Shown here one piece after another: positions 10,478-21,300 of a stretch of 64,000 nucleotides of DNA. Source of the stretch: Palaemon carinicauda (Eukaryota > Arthropoda > Malacostraca > Decapoda > Palaemonidae); assembly GCF_036898095.1 (NCBI RefSeq), contig NC_090767.1, positions 34,232,480-34,296,479 of the forward strand, read 5' to 3'. Below the pieces are notes generated by a model. That model did no database searches. It was not told the DNA's origin and saw only the letters and a program-made list of their open reading frames with translations. Both the position numbers and the translations under genes were made by a program. Each line of letters begins with the position of its first letter. Position 1 is the first letter of the stretch.

Positions 10478-10873
10478 CATTTTATGCATGTTTATTTTAT
10501 CAATGAGATAAATTACCCTATACTCATTTCACTCTCTCTATCCTTACAGGAGGAGGCTAAGGTGAAGAGTGCAGTCCTGTTCTGCAACCACAAAAGTAGG
10601 GACTTTTGTGGCCACAAGATGTGCAGGTCTTATGCCTACTGCTACATCGTATCCGGATCCCTGAGGTACTGTGACGCGTATCTTAAGCATATATTATATC
10701 AATGATATACACAACCTAGTACTCATTCACCCTTTTCTCCCTTACAGGAGGAGCCAATGGAAAAGTGTACAATTGTGTTCTGCAACCACAGGAGTAAGGA
10801 CTTTTGTGGGCATACAATGTACAGGTCTTATGCTCCTGCTGCATCGTAACTGGATCCCTGAGGTTCTGGGAAC
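10478..10873 (+). repeat. 198-bp tandem duplication of an exon-like block in the DIRS element
   Basis: Two copies with an offset of exactly 198 bp (10550 against 10748). Each has an AT-rich lead, a pyrimidine tract, CCTTACAG and then GAGGAG, which looks like an intron 3' splice site. Each is followed by a frame encoding (V/L)FCNH+S+DFCGH.M.RSYA, a cysteine/histidine-rich stretch as in DIRS Gag. In copy one the block ends CTGAG then GTACTG at 10666, a possible 5' splice site; copy two has GTTCTG there. The similarity makes duplication certain; the splicing reading is inference. Confidence 0.75.
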
Positions 10874-11430
10874 CGAAGGGTTGCTCCAATCGCTTGACCT
10901 TGCTGACCGACGGCTTTGTAAAAGATATCCCTGACACTATGGAGTCAAGGGATACAGCGAGTGAATCCCACCAAAGGTGAGTATGAGGCTTCCAGAAGAA
11001 CTCTCCAGGACCTTCCCTACCTAACGAATCTTTGAAGTGCCTACTGTTACCTAAGGCTCAATCGAATATGTTTGGGCCTCAGGCACAGGCTCCTACAGAA
11101 AGTGGTCCAAGAAGTTATTACCAAAGCCATCACAGAGAATGTGAACCTGCTCCAAATGTGGGGCATGTCCTAAAAGAGGAAATCATCATTAGAACTGCAA
11201 AATTTCTGACCGTGACCAGGACCACTGTGACTCAAATGGTTGTCAAGCCATAAACCACCTTCCAGATGGTCTCTCATCAGATGGTAGCCAGTCACCTGTA
11301 TTTAATCCAGGCTTTGAAAGGCACTCGACCACCTTTAGGCCCTACAAAGGTAAGGGCCCAAAAAGAGGATCCTCCTGAAATCTCCAAGGGTGGAGGAGGA
11401 CACGGTCACGGAAACATGTCCTCAGGAACC
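10550..11430 (+). pseudogene. Probable DIRS gag region, degenerate
   Basis: Gag would form the retroelement particle. The location is right: between leader and reverse transcriptase. The only protein-like signal is the duplicated Cys/His stretch FCNHKSRDFCGHKMCRSYA and its second copy, with some coding-like sequence after 10850 (a WDPEVLGTEGLL-like run appears across a frameshift). From about 10940 to 11430 several frames are open only briefly. I cannot name domains. Start and stop cannot be fixed. Confidence 0.35.
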
Positions 11431-11455
11431 TCTAAACAATGAGAGGTTCCAGGTT

Positions 11456-12330
11456 GGAGGCAGACTTTTTCACTTTCGGGATCGTTGGACCTTTGATCCC
11501 TGGGTCCACAGCCAATTATGAATGGACTTGGTTGGAAATGGAACAAAAACCCACCTTTCCAGAATTCTTCCTTATTGGAAGATTATACCTCAGAACTCTT
11601 GAACAAGAAGGTAAGGAGGAAATAGAAGTCCATCAAAATTCAAGGGAAGGCTGTTTTGTGTTCCCAAGAGAAACTCTGACAAACCCAGAGTTATTCTACA
11701 CTTGTCTCCACTCAACAAGTACATCTAGATTAACAAGTTCCGGGTGCTTACAGTGCAACACATAAGGACCCTTCTACCAAAAAGAGGCGTATACTGTCTC
11801 AATAGACCTGGCAGATGCTTACTGGCACCCACCCATTCAGGCTACAGAAGACAAAATATGCCCTTCGGACTAAACATAGCCCCAAAGATATTCACAAAGG
11901 TAACATACACGATCGTCGAGCACCTATGCTCCGAAAGAGTACAGGTAGTAGCATACCTGGACGATTGGCGGGTGCGGGCAGCATCCAAGACTACTTGTCT
12001 GCAAGCGGCCGGAAAGGTGATCCAGTTCCTGGAACACCTGGGCCTCAAGATCAATAACTACAAGTCTCGAAAGTTTCAATGTTTAGGAATCCATGGGAAC
12101 TTGCAGTCACACCACCTCTCCATTCTATTAAAGAAGAGAATAGAAGTAGCGGCATCTGTCAAGAGACTAATCCAACACAAGAGGATTTCAACGTGCCAAC
12201 TAGGAAGAGTACTTGGCTCTCTCTGGTTCGCAGTAGTGACAGACCCGGTGCTAGAAGCACAGCAAAAGGATGTGCCAGGAGTCTGGAAAAGATACGCATC
12301 AAACACTCGAAGAGATCAACAAGGATGACA
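11456..12330 (+). pseudogene. DIRS reverse transcriptase, frameshifted
   Basis: This domain copies element RNA into DNA. From the 5' side: GGRLFHFRDRW..DPWV from 11456, the conserved entry to DIRS RTs; PRVILHLSPLNKYI before an in-frame TAG; LTVQHIRTLLPK; SIDLADAYWH with the first catalytic Asp at 11805-11807; MPFGLNIAPKIFTK from about 11858; VAYLDDW with the catalytic Asp pair at 11960-11965; and LGLKINNYKSRKFQCLGIH plus LGRVLGSLWFAVVTDPVL to the end. These blocks sit in at least three frames, joined by single-base indels near 11785 and 11855, so no functional enzyme is encoded. The longest intact piece is about 190 codons (11744-12328). Match to DIRS rather than Gypsy is from recognised block wording and neighbours. 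Confidence 0.9.
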
Positions 12331-13100
12331 CCGACGTGATTGTGCATGCCATTATGGCCGTGGTCAACGAAAAAGAGCCTAGCCTAGACAATTCTCTTGC
12401 AACTACCACAAACATCAGTGGTGACACACACGGAAGCCTCCCTGAAAGAAGGGGGACATCATCCACATGAAAGGAAAGGGCAAGAAATTGATCATTCTAG
12501 TTAAAAAAAACTTTCACATCAACATCTTGGAGGCAATGACAGTCCTCCTGATGTAGAGGAGACTATCCCCTCGCAGAACAGTGCACATCAGATTGGGTCT
12601 CAACAACGAGGTGATAGTGATATGTCTAATTGACAAGGCTCGAGTTCACCTCACATCAACCATGTGATGTTAGCCCTTTCCACCTGGCAAGGAAGAGAGG
12701 ATGGCATTTATCAAATAGTTCACCTTCAAGTGTTCCACGATGTAACGGCGGATGCTCTATCAAGTTGAAAGCCGATAGAGACAGAATAGTCCCTAGACGC
12801 AGACTCATCCTCCTTTTTTTTCGATAAGAGTCCCGGAACTGCAGATCGACCTCTTCGCAATGAGTGATAACAAGAAACTACCTCGTTATGCAGCCCCTTA
12901 CGAGAACCTTAAGCAGAAGCGATAGACCTCATGTCTCTCGACTGGAACGGATGGAATCGAATTTATCTGTTTCCACCAGCCAATCTCCTGCTAATAGTCC
13001 TTGACAAGCTAGGATCCTGCAGAGGAACAGTTCATGTAGTTGCCCCCAAATGGCCCAAAAACAATTGGTTTCCTCTAGTTCTAGAATTGAAACTGTAGCA
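12331..13100 (+). pseudogene. DIRS RNase H and C-terminal pol region, decayed
   Basis: The RNase H part (to about 12830) is badly broken: only a VHLQVFHDVTADALS-like segment near 12719-12765, equivalent to the family's '..N..ADALSR', is readable. After a T run at 12811-12820, the conserved block LQIDLFAM..NKKLPRYAAPY (about 12838-12905) appears. A frame change then leads to DLMSLDWNGWNRIYLFPP, a VLDKL block and VAPKWPKNNWFPLVLEL (about 12925-13095), all hallmarks of DIRS pol downstream of RNase H. The order and spacing to the RT and to the recombinase fit. Frameshifts make it non-functional. Confidence 0.8.
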
Positions 13101-13191
13101 GTTTCCTCTATCGTACACAGTTATATCCAAACTGGTGCAGAAGTCGGCTGTTACATTTCATCCTCGAGAATCAACAACGTGCATCCTATGA

Positions 13192-13205
13192 TTTTTTTTT
13201 TTTTT
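13192..13205. repeat. T14 homopolymer
   Basis: A 14-base T run splitting the pol end from the recombinase start, probably one of the lesions that inactivated the element. Confidence 0.85.
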
Positions 13206-14080
13206 AGCAGCGAACAAAAGTTTGGGATCTCGAAGAATTTGGCCGACTTCATTGTTGAGTACAAGTCAATTCCAGCCAGGAGACAATGTGGATTGCCTTG
13301 GAAGAAAGGGGTAACCCTTGTGAAAACAAGGGGACCAAACGAAATTTCAACAAGTTTCTGTCTCTCTACCTTCTTTTACCTACTTTAACAAGGCCTGACT
13401 TCCACTATGATAACCACGTGTAAGTCGGCCCTGACTAGACCTCTTTTATACGCCTTTGAAACGGACCTCATAAGCGAAACCTTTTTTAAGGTACCAAAGC
13501 ATGCACTAGACCAAGGCCAGCAAACTCTCAAAGTGTTGCACTATCCTTCGCACCTAACAATGATGATTGTACTCTAAAAGAACTAACACAGAAAGTCAAC
13601 TTTCTGTTCGCAATAGCCAAAGGGGCTAGAGTTAGTGAAATGTTGGCCATATCAGGGATGTAGGCCATATTCAGTTCACAGAAGAGGGAGACCTGAATCC
13701 TTTCCCCGATCCTACTTTTCTCACCAAAAACGAGCTGCCCACCTAAAGGTGGGGTCCTTCGAGAATCTGCCCACTGAAGGAAGATGTCTCCCTATGCCCA
13801 TTAGGGTCTCTTAAGATCTATCTTCAGAGAACTTTAGACTTCAAGGAAGGACAGCTCTTCCGAGGCGAAACCTCAGGATCAAAATCTATCCCAAAAATAA
13901 ATGAGAGCAATGCTCACCTACTTATTCGTAGAGCGGATCCTGACAGCTCACCCGCAGTTCAGGATCCTAAGAAAATTGTTTTTTCACGGAACTTCTTCCA
14001 ACACTATACGAAGCAAGTACATAAAACAATATATGTTGTTGTGGTGGCGGGTGGTTTTTAAAAACCCGTCGTCTAAGCCT
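13200..14080 (+). pseudogene. DIRS tyrosine recombinase, decayed and internally deleted
   Basis: The enzyme would integrate the circular DIRS intermediate. Readable blocks in order: NLADFIVEYKSIPARRQC..WKK (about 13241-13310), KSALTRPLLYAFETDLISETFFK (about 13412-13490), LCPLGSLKIYLQRTLDFKEGQLF (about 13795-13860), RRADPDSSPAVQDPKK (about 13928-13975) and FFQHYTKQVHK followed by VVVVAG (about 13990-14050). The usual catalytic H..R signature of this family corresponds to QDPKK here, so the His and Arg are lost. The segment expected between the FFQH block and the final Tyr-containing block appears missing, as if about 25 codons were deleted. Several stops occur before 13700. Inactive. Confidence 0.8.
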
Positions 14081-14789
14081 GCGATGAACATTGAACTGCT
14101 TTGGGACTTTCCAGTGCATCAGGTGCATGGGTACATTTACCCTCGAGTGCAAATCACAACGATGATTAACACACTGTTCCATATAGGTGCATATATGACC
14201 GATAACACCAGTGACGACTAAACGTTGCCCACGGTGTTCATGCGTTCTCAAAATCTGTAAAAGTCAGTCCGATTTGGTTTCACATCTCCATTGAGTGGTA
14301 TCATTTCGATGAAATTACATATTTTTCCGAAAGGAGAAAATATGGACCCTGATGTGTTTTCAATGCCGGATCAGATTCATTCCTGATTGTAACTACAATT
14401 GATATTCTAGTTACAAGGTAAAATACTAAATGTATCTGCGTCTTATTGCTGCTATCTCTGTTACAGGCGAATAAAGTATTCTAGAGTTTTAATTAAGCCC
14501 TAGAAGGGCCCAACTTGAAATCAGAGTACAGATTTCCAAGGGATGAAAAAGGTAATCTCTAGGATTTAACCTCCGTCCCTCTGTAGATATAAACTTTGAA
14601 TCCTTATAGTCGAAGTCTACACTTTCCCTGCATGGGGTAGGAAGCCATAAGCTAGTTCCAAGCTTAGTGGATATGACAAATAACGGTAATGACATATATA
14701 AAGGTCTAGGAGACTATAAAAGGAACTCATTCAAAGTAAAGGCACTTATACAAACCCGCAGATATAGTACTTTCAAGTAATTCTCTGAT
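14081..14789. other. DIRS 3' untranslated region, no gene seen
   Basis: Follows the recombinase relic and precedes the internal complementary region. Short frames on both strands have no domain. No tandem repeat recognised. Confidence 0.5.
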
Positions 14790-14892
14790 AAACTTCCATC
14801 AGGACGACATAGCTGAGCCCAAAAAAACGGATTTTGAGCAAAGCAAGAAATCTATTTTTGGGTGATATGGTCATGTCGTCCTAATGGACCCT
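14790..14892. repeat. Internal complementary region of the DIRS element
   Basis: The first half (about 14791-14828, with CCATCAGGACGACATAGCTG) is the reverse complement of the left outer end (8225-8262). The second half (14828-14890, with GGATTTTGAGCAAAGCAAGA and then TGATATGGTCATGTCGTCCT) reproduces the reverse complement of the right outer end (15255-15314). In DIRS replication this region templates completion of the circular DNA by bridging both ends. The two halves also make a local inverted repeat. Confidence 0.85.
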
Positions 14893-14963
14893 CCCTTCTT
14901 TCAAAAAAAAGGAGCATACAACTACGTAACAAAAGACCCCACCCGAAACTACTCTATCTGCGG

Positions 14964-15314
14964 CTATCCATGCTTAAATGCAACAAGGAATAATACGCTG
15001 TAGTAATAATGGGAGGGGATCCATCGGGTAACCTTGCTAACGGGTCCCCTTCATTTTCGCCACTATTCCCCCTCAAAGCGTAAAATCTATTTGGGGTGAA
15101 GATTGCCATGTGTCATACCAAGAAATATGTCCCTGATATTATGCGATATCCTTAAAAGTTATATTAAGGATACTCCCACCAGAAGTTAGAATTTTGGAAA
15201 CCTGTGGTTAATTCTTCGAGAGTATCACTGTAGCCAAATATCCCTTAGAAAGCTACCATCAGGACGACATGGCCATATCACTCAAAAATCCAATTCTCGC
15301 TTTACTCAAAATCC
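14964..15314 (-). repeat. Right inverted terminal repeat of the DIRS element
   Basis: Inverse of 8225-8572. The outermost stretch (about 15270-15314, ending ACTCAAAATCC) has no counterpart at the left terminus but is matched by the internal complementary region, which fixes the right end near 15314. Confidence 0.88.
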
Positions 15315-15510
15315 ATTTTATGCAGCAAAATTTAGCAGGATTTTTATTAAATTATACATCCTTTATGCATTTAAATTCTTCAATCAGTCTGTCATTTATA
15401 AGAATAATTGCATAAATGTAAAAAATTATATAGGAAAGAATTGATTTTTACAGCTGTATAACAATTATCTGTAAATTACATTATTATGAAATACAATTGG
15501 GAATCAAGTA
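15315..15510. other. AT-rich flank before the gap
   Basis: About 200 bp of AT-rich DNA without repeats or frames of note; it is the last unique sequence before the satellite. Confidence 0.5.
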
Positions 15511-16010
15511 NNNNNNNNNNNNNNNNNNNNNNNNNNNNNNNNNNNNNNNNNNNNNNNNNNNNNNNNNNNNNNNNNNNNNNNNNNNNNNNNNNNNNNNNNN
15601 NNNNNNNNNNNNNNNNNNNNNNNNNNNNNNNNNNNNNNNNNNNNNNNNNNNNNNNNNNNNNNNNNNNNNNNNNNNNNNNNNNNNNNNNNNNNNNNNNNNN
15701 NNNNNNNNNNNNNNNNNNNNNNNNNNNNNNNNNNNNNNNNNNNNNNNNNNNNNNNNNNNNNNNNNNNNNNNNNNNNNNNNNNNNNNNNNNNNNNNNNNNN
15801 NNNNNNNNNNNNNNNNNNNNNNNNNNNNNNNNNNNNNNNNNNNNNNNNNNNNNNNNNNNNNNNNNNNNNNNNNNNNNNNNNNNNNNNNNNNNNNNNNNNN
15901 NNNNNNNNNNNNNNNNNNNNNNNNNNNNNNNNNNNNNNNNNNNNNNNNNNNNNNNNNNNNNNNNNNNNNNNNNNNNNNNNNNNNNNNNNNNNNNNNNNNN
16001 NNNNNNNNNN
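15511..16010. other. Assembly gap of exactly 500 N
   Basis: Exactly 500 undetermined bases, a typical placeholder size. The left edge of the 29-bp satellite is hidden in it, so the true array length and the DNA between the DIRS flank and the satellite are unknown. Confidence 0.98.
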
Positions 16011-16439
16011 ACTTCGCTCCAAAAGACAAAAAAGGCCGACTTCCCTCCGAAAGATAAAAAAGGTCGGACTTCAGTCCGAAAGGCGAAAAGCCGGACTTCG
16101 CTCTGAAAGACAAGAAAGGAAGGACTCCGCTCCGAAAGACAAAAAAGGCCGGACTTTGCTCCGAAAGGAAAAAAAGCCGGACTTCGCTCCGGGAGACAAC
16201 AAAGGCCGGACTTCGCTCCAGAAGGCGAAAAAGGCCGACTTCCCTCCAAAAGTCAAAAAAGGCCGGACTTTGCTCCGAGAGACAAAAAAGGCGGACTTCG
16301 CTCCGAGGTGCAAAAAAGCCGGACTTCGCTCTGAAAGACAAAAAAGGCTGGACTTCTTTCCTAAAGGCAAAAAAGGCCGGACTTCACCCCGGAAGGCAAA
16401 AAAGGCCGGACTTCACTCCGGAAGGCAAAAAAGGCCGGA

Positions 16440-18340
16440 CTTCCCTCCGAAAGGCGAAAAAGGTCAGACTTCGCTCCGAAAGACGAAAAAGGCCGGACTT
16501 CACTCCGGGAGACAAAAAAGGCCGGACTTCGCTCCAAAAGGCGAAAAAAGCCTGACTTCCCTCCAAAAGGCAAAAAAGGATGGACTGTGCTCCGAGAGGC
16601 AGGAAAGGCCGGACTTTGCTTCAAAAGGCAAAAAGGCCGGACTTCACTCCAAAAGGCAAAAAAGGCCGGACTTCTCTCTGAAAGACTAAAAAGGCCGGAC
16701 TTCGCTCCGAAAAGACGAAAAAGGCCGGACTTCGCTCCGAAAGGAAAAAATGCCGGACTTCGCTTCGGGAGACAACAAAGGCCGGACTTCGCTCCAAAAG
16801 GTGAAAAAGGCCGGACATCCCTCCAAAAGGCAAAAAAAGGATGGACTGTGCTGCGAGAGGCAGAAAAGGCCGGACTTCGCTCCGGAGACAAAAAAGGCAG
16901 GACTCCGCTCCAAAAGACGAAAAAGGCCGGACTTCCCTCCAAAAGGCAAAAAAGGATGGACTGTGCTCCGAGAGGCAGAAAAGGCCGGACTTCGCTCCGA
17001 GAGGCAAAAAAGGCCAGACTTCGCTCCGAAAGACAAAAAAGGACGGACTTCCCTCGAAAGATAAAAAAGGTCGGACTTCAGTCCGAAAGCCGAAAAAGGC
17101 CGGACTTCGCTCTGAAAGACAAGAAAGGAAGACTTCGCTCCGAAAGACAAAAAAAGGCCGACTTTGCTCCGAAAGGAAAAAAAAGCCGGACTTCGCTCCG
17201 GGAGACAACAAAGGCCGGACTTCGCTCCAGAAGGCGAAAAAGGCCGGACTTCCCTCCAAAAGGAAAAAAAGGCCGGACTTTGCTCCGAGAGGCAAAAAAG
17301 GCCGGAGTTCGCTCCGAGGTGCAAAAAAGGCCGGACTTCGCTCTGAAAGACAAAAAAGGCTGGACTTCTTTCCTAAAGGCAAAAAAGGCCGCACTTTGCT
17401 CTGAAAGGCAAAAAAAGGCTGGACTTTGCTTCGAAACGCAAAAAAGACCGGACTTCACTACGGAAGGCAAAAAAGCCTGACTTCGCTCCGAAAGGCAAAA
17501 ATGGCAGGACTTTGCTCCAAGAGGCAAAAAGGGCCGGACTTCGCTCCGAAAGGCAAAAAAGGCCGGGACTTTGCTCCGAAAGACAAAAAAAGGCCGGACT
17601 TCGCTCCGAAAGACAAAAAAGGCAGGACTTCGCTCAGAAAGGCAAAAAATGCCAGACTTCGCTCCGGAACACAAAAAAGGCTTGACTTCACTCCGAAAGA
17701 CAAAATGGCCGACTTCGCTCCGAAAGGACAAAAAGGCCGGACTTCCCTCCGAAAGGCAAAAAAGGCTGAACCTCGCTCAGTGACACAAAAAAGGCCGGAC
17801 TTCGCTCCGGAAGGCAAAAAAGGCCGGAATTCGCTCCGAAAGGCAAAAAGGCCGGACTTCGCTCCGAAAGACGAAAAAGGCCGGACTTCGCTCCGGGAGA
17901 CAAAAAAGGCCGGACTTCGCTCCAAAAGGCGAAAAGGCCTGACTTCCCTCCAAAAGGCAAAAAAGGATGGACTGTGCTCCGAAACGCAAAAAAGATCGGA
18001 CTCCACTCCGGAAGGCAAAAAGGCCGGACTTCGCTCCGAAAGGCAAAAAAGGCCGGACTTTGCTCCGAGATGCCAAAAAGGCCGGACTTCGCTCGGAAAG
18101 GCAAAAAAGGCCGGACTTCGCTTTAAAAGACAAAAAAGGCTGGACTTCGCTCCGGAAGGACAAAAAAGGCTGGACTTCATTCAGAAAGGCAAAAAAGGCC
18201 AGACTTTCGCTCCAAAAGACAAAAAAGGCCGGACTTTGCTCCGAAAGACAAAAAAGGCCGGACTTTGCTCCGAAAGGCGAAAAAGGCCGGACTTCGCTCC
18301 GAAAGGCAAAAAAGGCCGGATTCGCTCAGAGAGACAAAAA
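16440..18340. repeat. Higher-order block, copy 1
   Basis: Carries a fixed order of rare unit variants. The GGCAGGAAAGG unit is at 16598, followed by the GGATGGACTGTG unit pair 116 bp apart (16839, 16955), the TTCTTTCCTAAAGG unit (17364), a CGGAACACAAAA unit (about 17660) and an ACTTCATTCAG unit (18180). Copies 2-4 keep the same order at near-constant offsets: 7,762 bp to copy 2 and 11,815 bp to copy 3. Confidence 0.85.
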
Positions 18341-21300
18341 AGGCCGGACTTCGCTCCAAAAAGGCAAAAAAAGGCCGGACTTGCTCCGAAAGGCAAACAA
18401 TGCCGGACTTGCTCCGAGACGAAAAAGGCCGGACTTCGCTCCGGGAGACAAAAAAGGACGGACTTCGCTCCAAAAGGCGAAAAAGGCCGGACTTCCCTCC
18501 AAAAGGCAAAAAAGGATGGACTGTGCTCCGAGAGGCAGAAAAGGCCGGACTTCGCTCCAAGACAAAAAAGGCGGACTTCGCTCCAAAAGACAAAAAAGGC
18601 CGGACTTCGCTCTGAAAGACTAAAAAGGCCGGACTTCGCTCCGAAAGACAAAAAGGCTGGACTTCGCTCCAAAAGGCGAAAAAGGCCGGACTTCGCTCCA
18701 AAAGGCAAAAAAGGCTGGACTTCGCTCCGAAAGACAAAAAAGGCCGGACTTCGCTCCGAAAGACAAAAAGGCTGGACTTCGCTCCTATAGGCAAAAAAGG
18801 CCGGGACTTCGCTCCGAAAGCAAAAAAGGCTGGACTTCGCTCCGAAAGACAAAAAAGGCCGGACTCCACTCCGAAAGGCAAAAAGGCCGGACTTCGCTCC
18901 GAAAGGCAAAAAAGGCCGGACTTTGCTCCGAGAGGCAAAAAAGGCCGGACTTCGCTCCGAAAGCAAAAAAGGCCGGACTTCGCTCCGAAAGACAAAAAAG
19001 CCGGACTTCGCTCCTGAAAGACAAAAAAGGCCAGATTTCGCTCCAGAAAGGCAAAAAAGGCCAAACTTCGCTCCGGAAGACAAAAAAGGCCGGACTTCGC
19101 TCCAAAAGACAAAAAAGGCCGGACTTCGCTCCGAAAAGCGAAAAAGGCCGGACTTCCCTCCAAAAGGCAAAAAGGCTGGACTCGCTCCGAGAGCAAAAAA
19201 GGCCGGACTTCGCTCAAAAAGGCAAAAAAGGCCGGACTTTGCTCCGAAAGGCAAAAAAGGCCGGACTTCGCTCCGAAAGACGAAAAAGGCGGACTTCGCT
19301 CTGGGAGACAAAAAAGGCGGACTTCGCTCCAAAAGGCGAAAAAGGCCGGACTTCCCTCCAAAAGGCAAAAAAGGATGGGACTGTGCTCCGAGAGGCAGTA
19401 AAGGCCGGACTTAGCTACGAGAGAAAAAAAGGCTGGACTTCGCTCCAAAAGACGAAAAAGGCCGGACTTCCCTCCAAAAGGCAAAAAAGGCCGGACTGTG
19501 CTCCAAAAGATAAGAAAAGGCCGGACTTCGCTCCGAAAGGCAAAAAAGGCCGGACTTCGCTCCAAAAGACTAAAAAGGCCGGACTTCCCTCCGAAAGACG
19601 AAAAAGGCCGGACTTCGCTCCTGAGAGGGAAAAAAAGGCCGGACTTCGCTCCGGGAAAGACAACAAAGGCCGGACTTCGCTCCAAAAGACAAAAAAGGCC
19701 GGACTTCCCTCCGAAAGGCAAAAAACGCCGGACTTGCTCCGATAGTAAAAAAGGCCGGACTTCGCTCGGAGAAGCAAAAAAGGCCGGACTTCGCTCCAAA
19801 AGACAAAAAAGGCCGGACTTTGCTCCGAAAGATAAAAAAGGTCGGACTTCGCTCCGAAAGGCGAGAAAAGGCCGGACTTCGCTCTGAAAGACAAAAAGGA
19901 AGGACTTCCGCTCCGAAAGGCAAAAAAGGCCGGACTTTGCTCCGAAAGGAAAAAAAGGCTGGACTTCGCTCCGGGAGACAAAAAGGCCGGACTTCGCTCC
20001 AGAAGGCGAAAAAGCCGGACTTCCCTCCAAAAGGCAAAAAAGGCCGGACTTTGCTCCGAGAGGCAAAAAAGGCTGGACTTCGCTCCGAAAGGCAAAAAAG
20101 GCCGGACTTCGCTCCGAAAGACAAAAAAGCCGGACTTCGCTCCGAAAGACAAAAAAGGCCAGATTTCGCTCAGAAAGGCAAAAAAGGCCAGACTTCGCTC
20201 CGGAAGACAAAAAAGGCCGGACTTGCTCCGAAAGACAAAAAAGGCCGGACTTCGCTCCGAAAGCGAAAAAGGCCGGACTTCCCTCCGAAAGGCAAAAAAG
20301 GCTGGACCTCGCTCAGAGAGACAAAAAAGGCCGGACTTCGCTCCGAAAGGCAAAAAAAGGCCGGACTTCGCTCCGAAAGGCGAAAAAGGCCGGACTTCCT
20401 CCGAAAGGCAATAAAGGCTGGACCTCGCTCAGAGAGACAAAAATGGCCAAACTTCGCTCCGAAAGGCAAAAAAGGCCTGACTTCCCTCCAAAAGGCAAAA
20501 AAAGGATGGACTTGCTCCGAAAGGCAGTAAAGGCCGGACTTCGCTACGAGAGGAAAAAAAAGGCTGGACTTCGCTCCGAAAGGCAAAAAAGGCCGGACTT
20601 TGCTCCGAAAGACAAAAAAAGGCCGACTTCGCTCCGAAAGCAAAAAAGGCCGGACTTCACTCCGAAAGGCAAAAAAGGCCGGACTTCGCTCCTGAAAGAC
20701 TAAAAAGGCCGGACTTCGCTCCGAAAGACGAAAAGGCCGGACTTCGCTCCTGAAGGAAAAAAAGGCCGGACTTCGCTCCGAAAGACAAAAAGGCCGGACT
20801 TCGCTCCGAAAGGACGAAAAGGCCGGACTTCCCTCCAAAAGGCAAAAAACGGATGAACTGTCGCTCCGAGAGTCAAAAAAGGCCGGACTTCGCTCCGAGA
20901 AGCAAAAAAGGCCGGACTTCGCTCCGAAAGGACAAAAAGGCCGGACTTCCCTCCGAAAGATAAAAAAGGTCGGACTTCAGTCCGAAAGGCAAAAAAGGCC
21001 GGACTTCGCTCCTGAAAGGCAAGAAAGGAAGGACTCCGCTCCGAAAGGCAAAAAAGGCCGGACTTGCTCCGAAAGGAAAAAAAAGCCGGACTTCGCTCCG
21101 GAGGCAAAAAGGCCGGACTTCGCTCCAGAAGGCGAAAAAAGGCCGGACTTCCCTCCAAGAGGCAAAAAAGGCCCGGACTTGCTCCGAGAGCAAAAAAGGC
21201 CGGACTTCGCTCCGAGGTGCAAAAAAGGCAGGACTTCGCTCCTGAAAGACAAAAAAGGCTGGACTTCTTTCCTAAAGGCAAAAAGGCCGACTTTGCTCTG

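Larger units (their letters stand above)
8225..15314 (+). mobile_element. DIRS1-like tyrosine-recombinase retrotransposon, decayed but structurally near complete
   Basis: About 7.1 kb. DIRS elements copy through RNA and integrate a circular DNA with a tyrosine recombinase instead of an integrase. Their hallmark is inverted terminal repeats plus an internal region complementary to the outermost ends. Here the inverted repeats are 8225-8572 and 14964-15314. The internal complementary region (about 14790-14892) carries the complement of the left end followed by the complement of the right end. Between them are reverse transcriptase (11456-12330), RNase H and following region (about 12331-13100) and recombinase (about 13200-14080), all in the expected order. 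Frameshifts, stops and poly-T insertions break every coding part. It lies between the TTAA element and the assembly gap, and no target-site duplication was seen, as is usual for DIRS. Confidence 0.9.

Noticed and set aside
14787..14892. Internal complementary region read as a separate small foldback transposon
   Set aside because: Its two halves match the two outer ends of the surrounding DIRS element in the way DIRS architecture predicts, so a separate element is not needed.
16050..16085. TCGGACTTCAGTCCGA hairpin units as transcription terminators or operator sites
   Set aside because: The unit is just one variant of the satellite recurring many times; no transcript is known and the A tract lies on the wrong side for a terminator reading of a gene.
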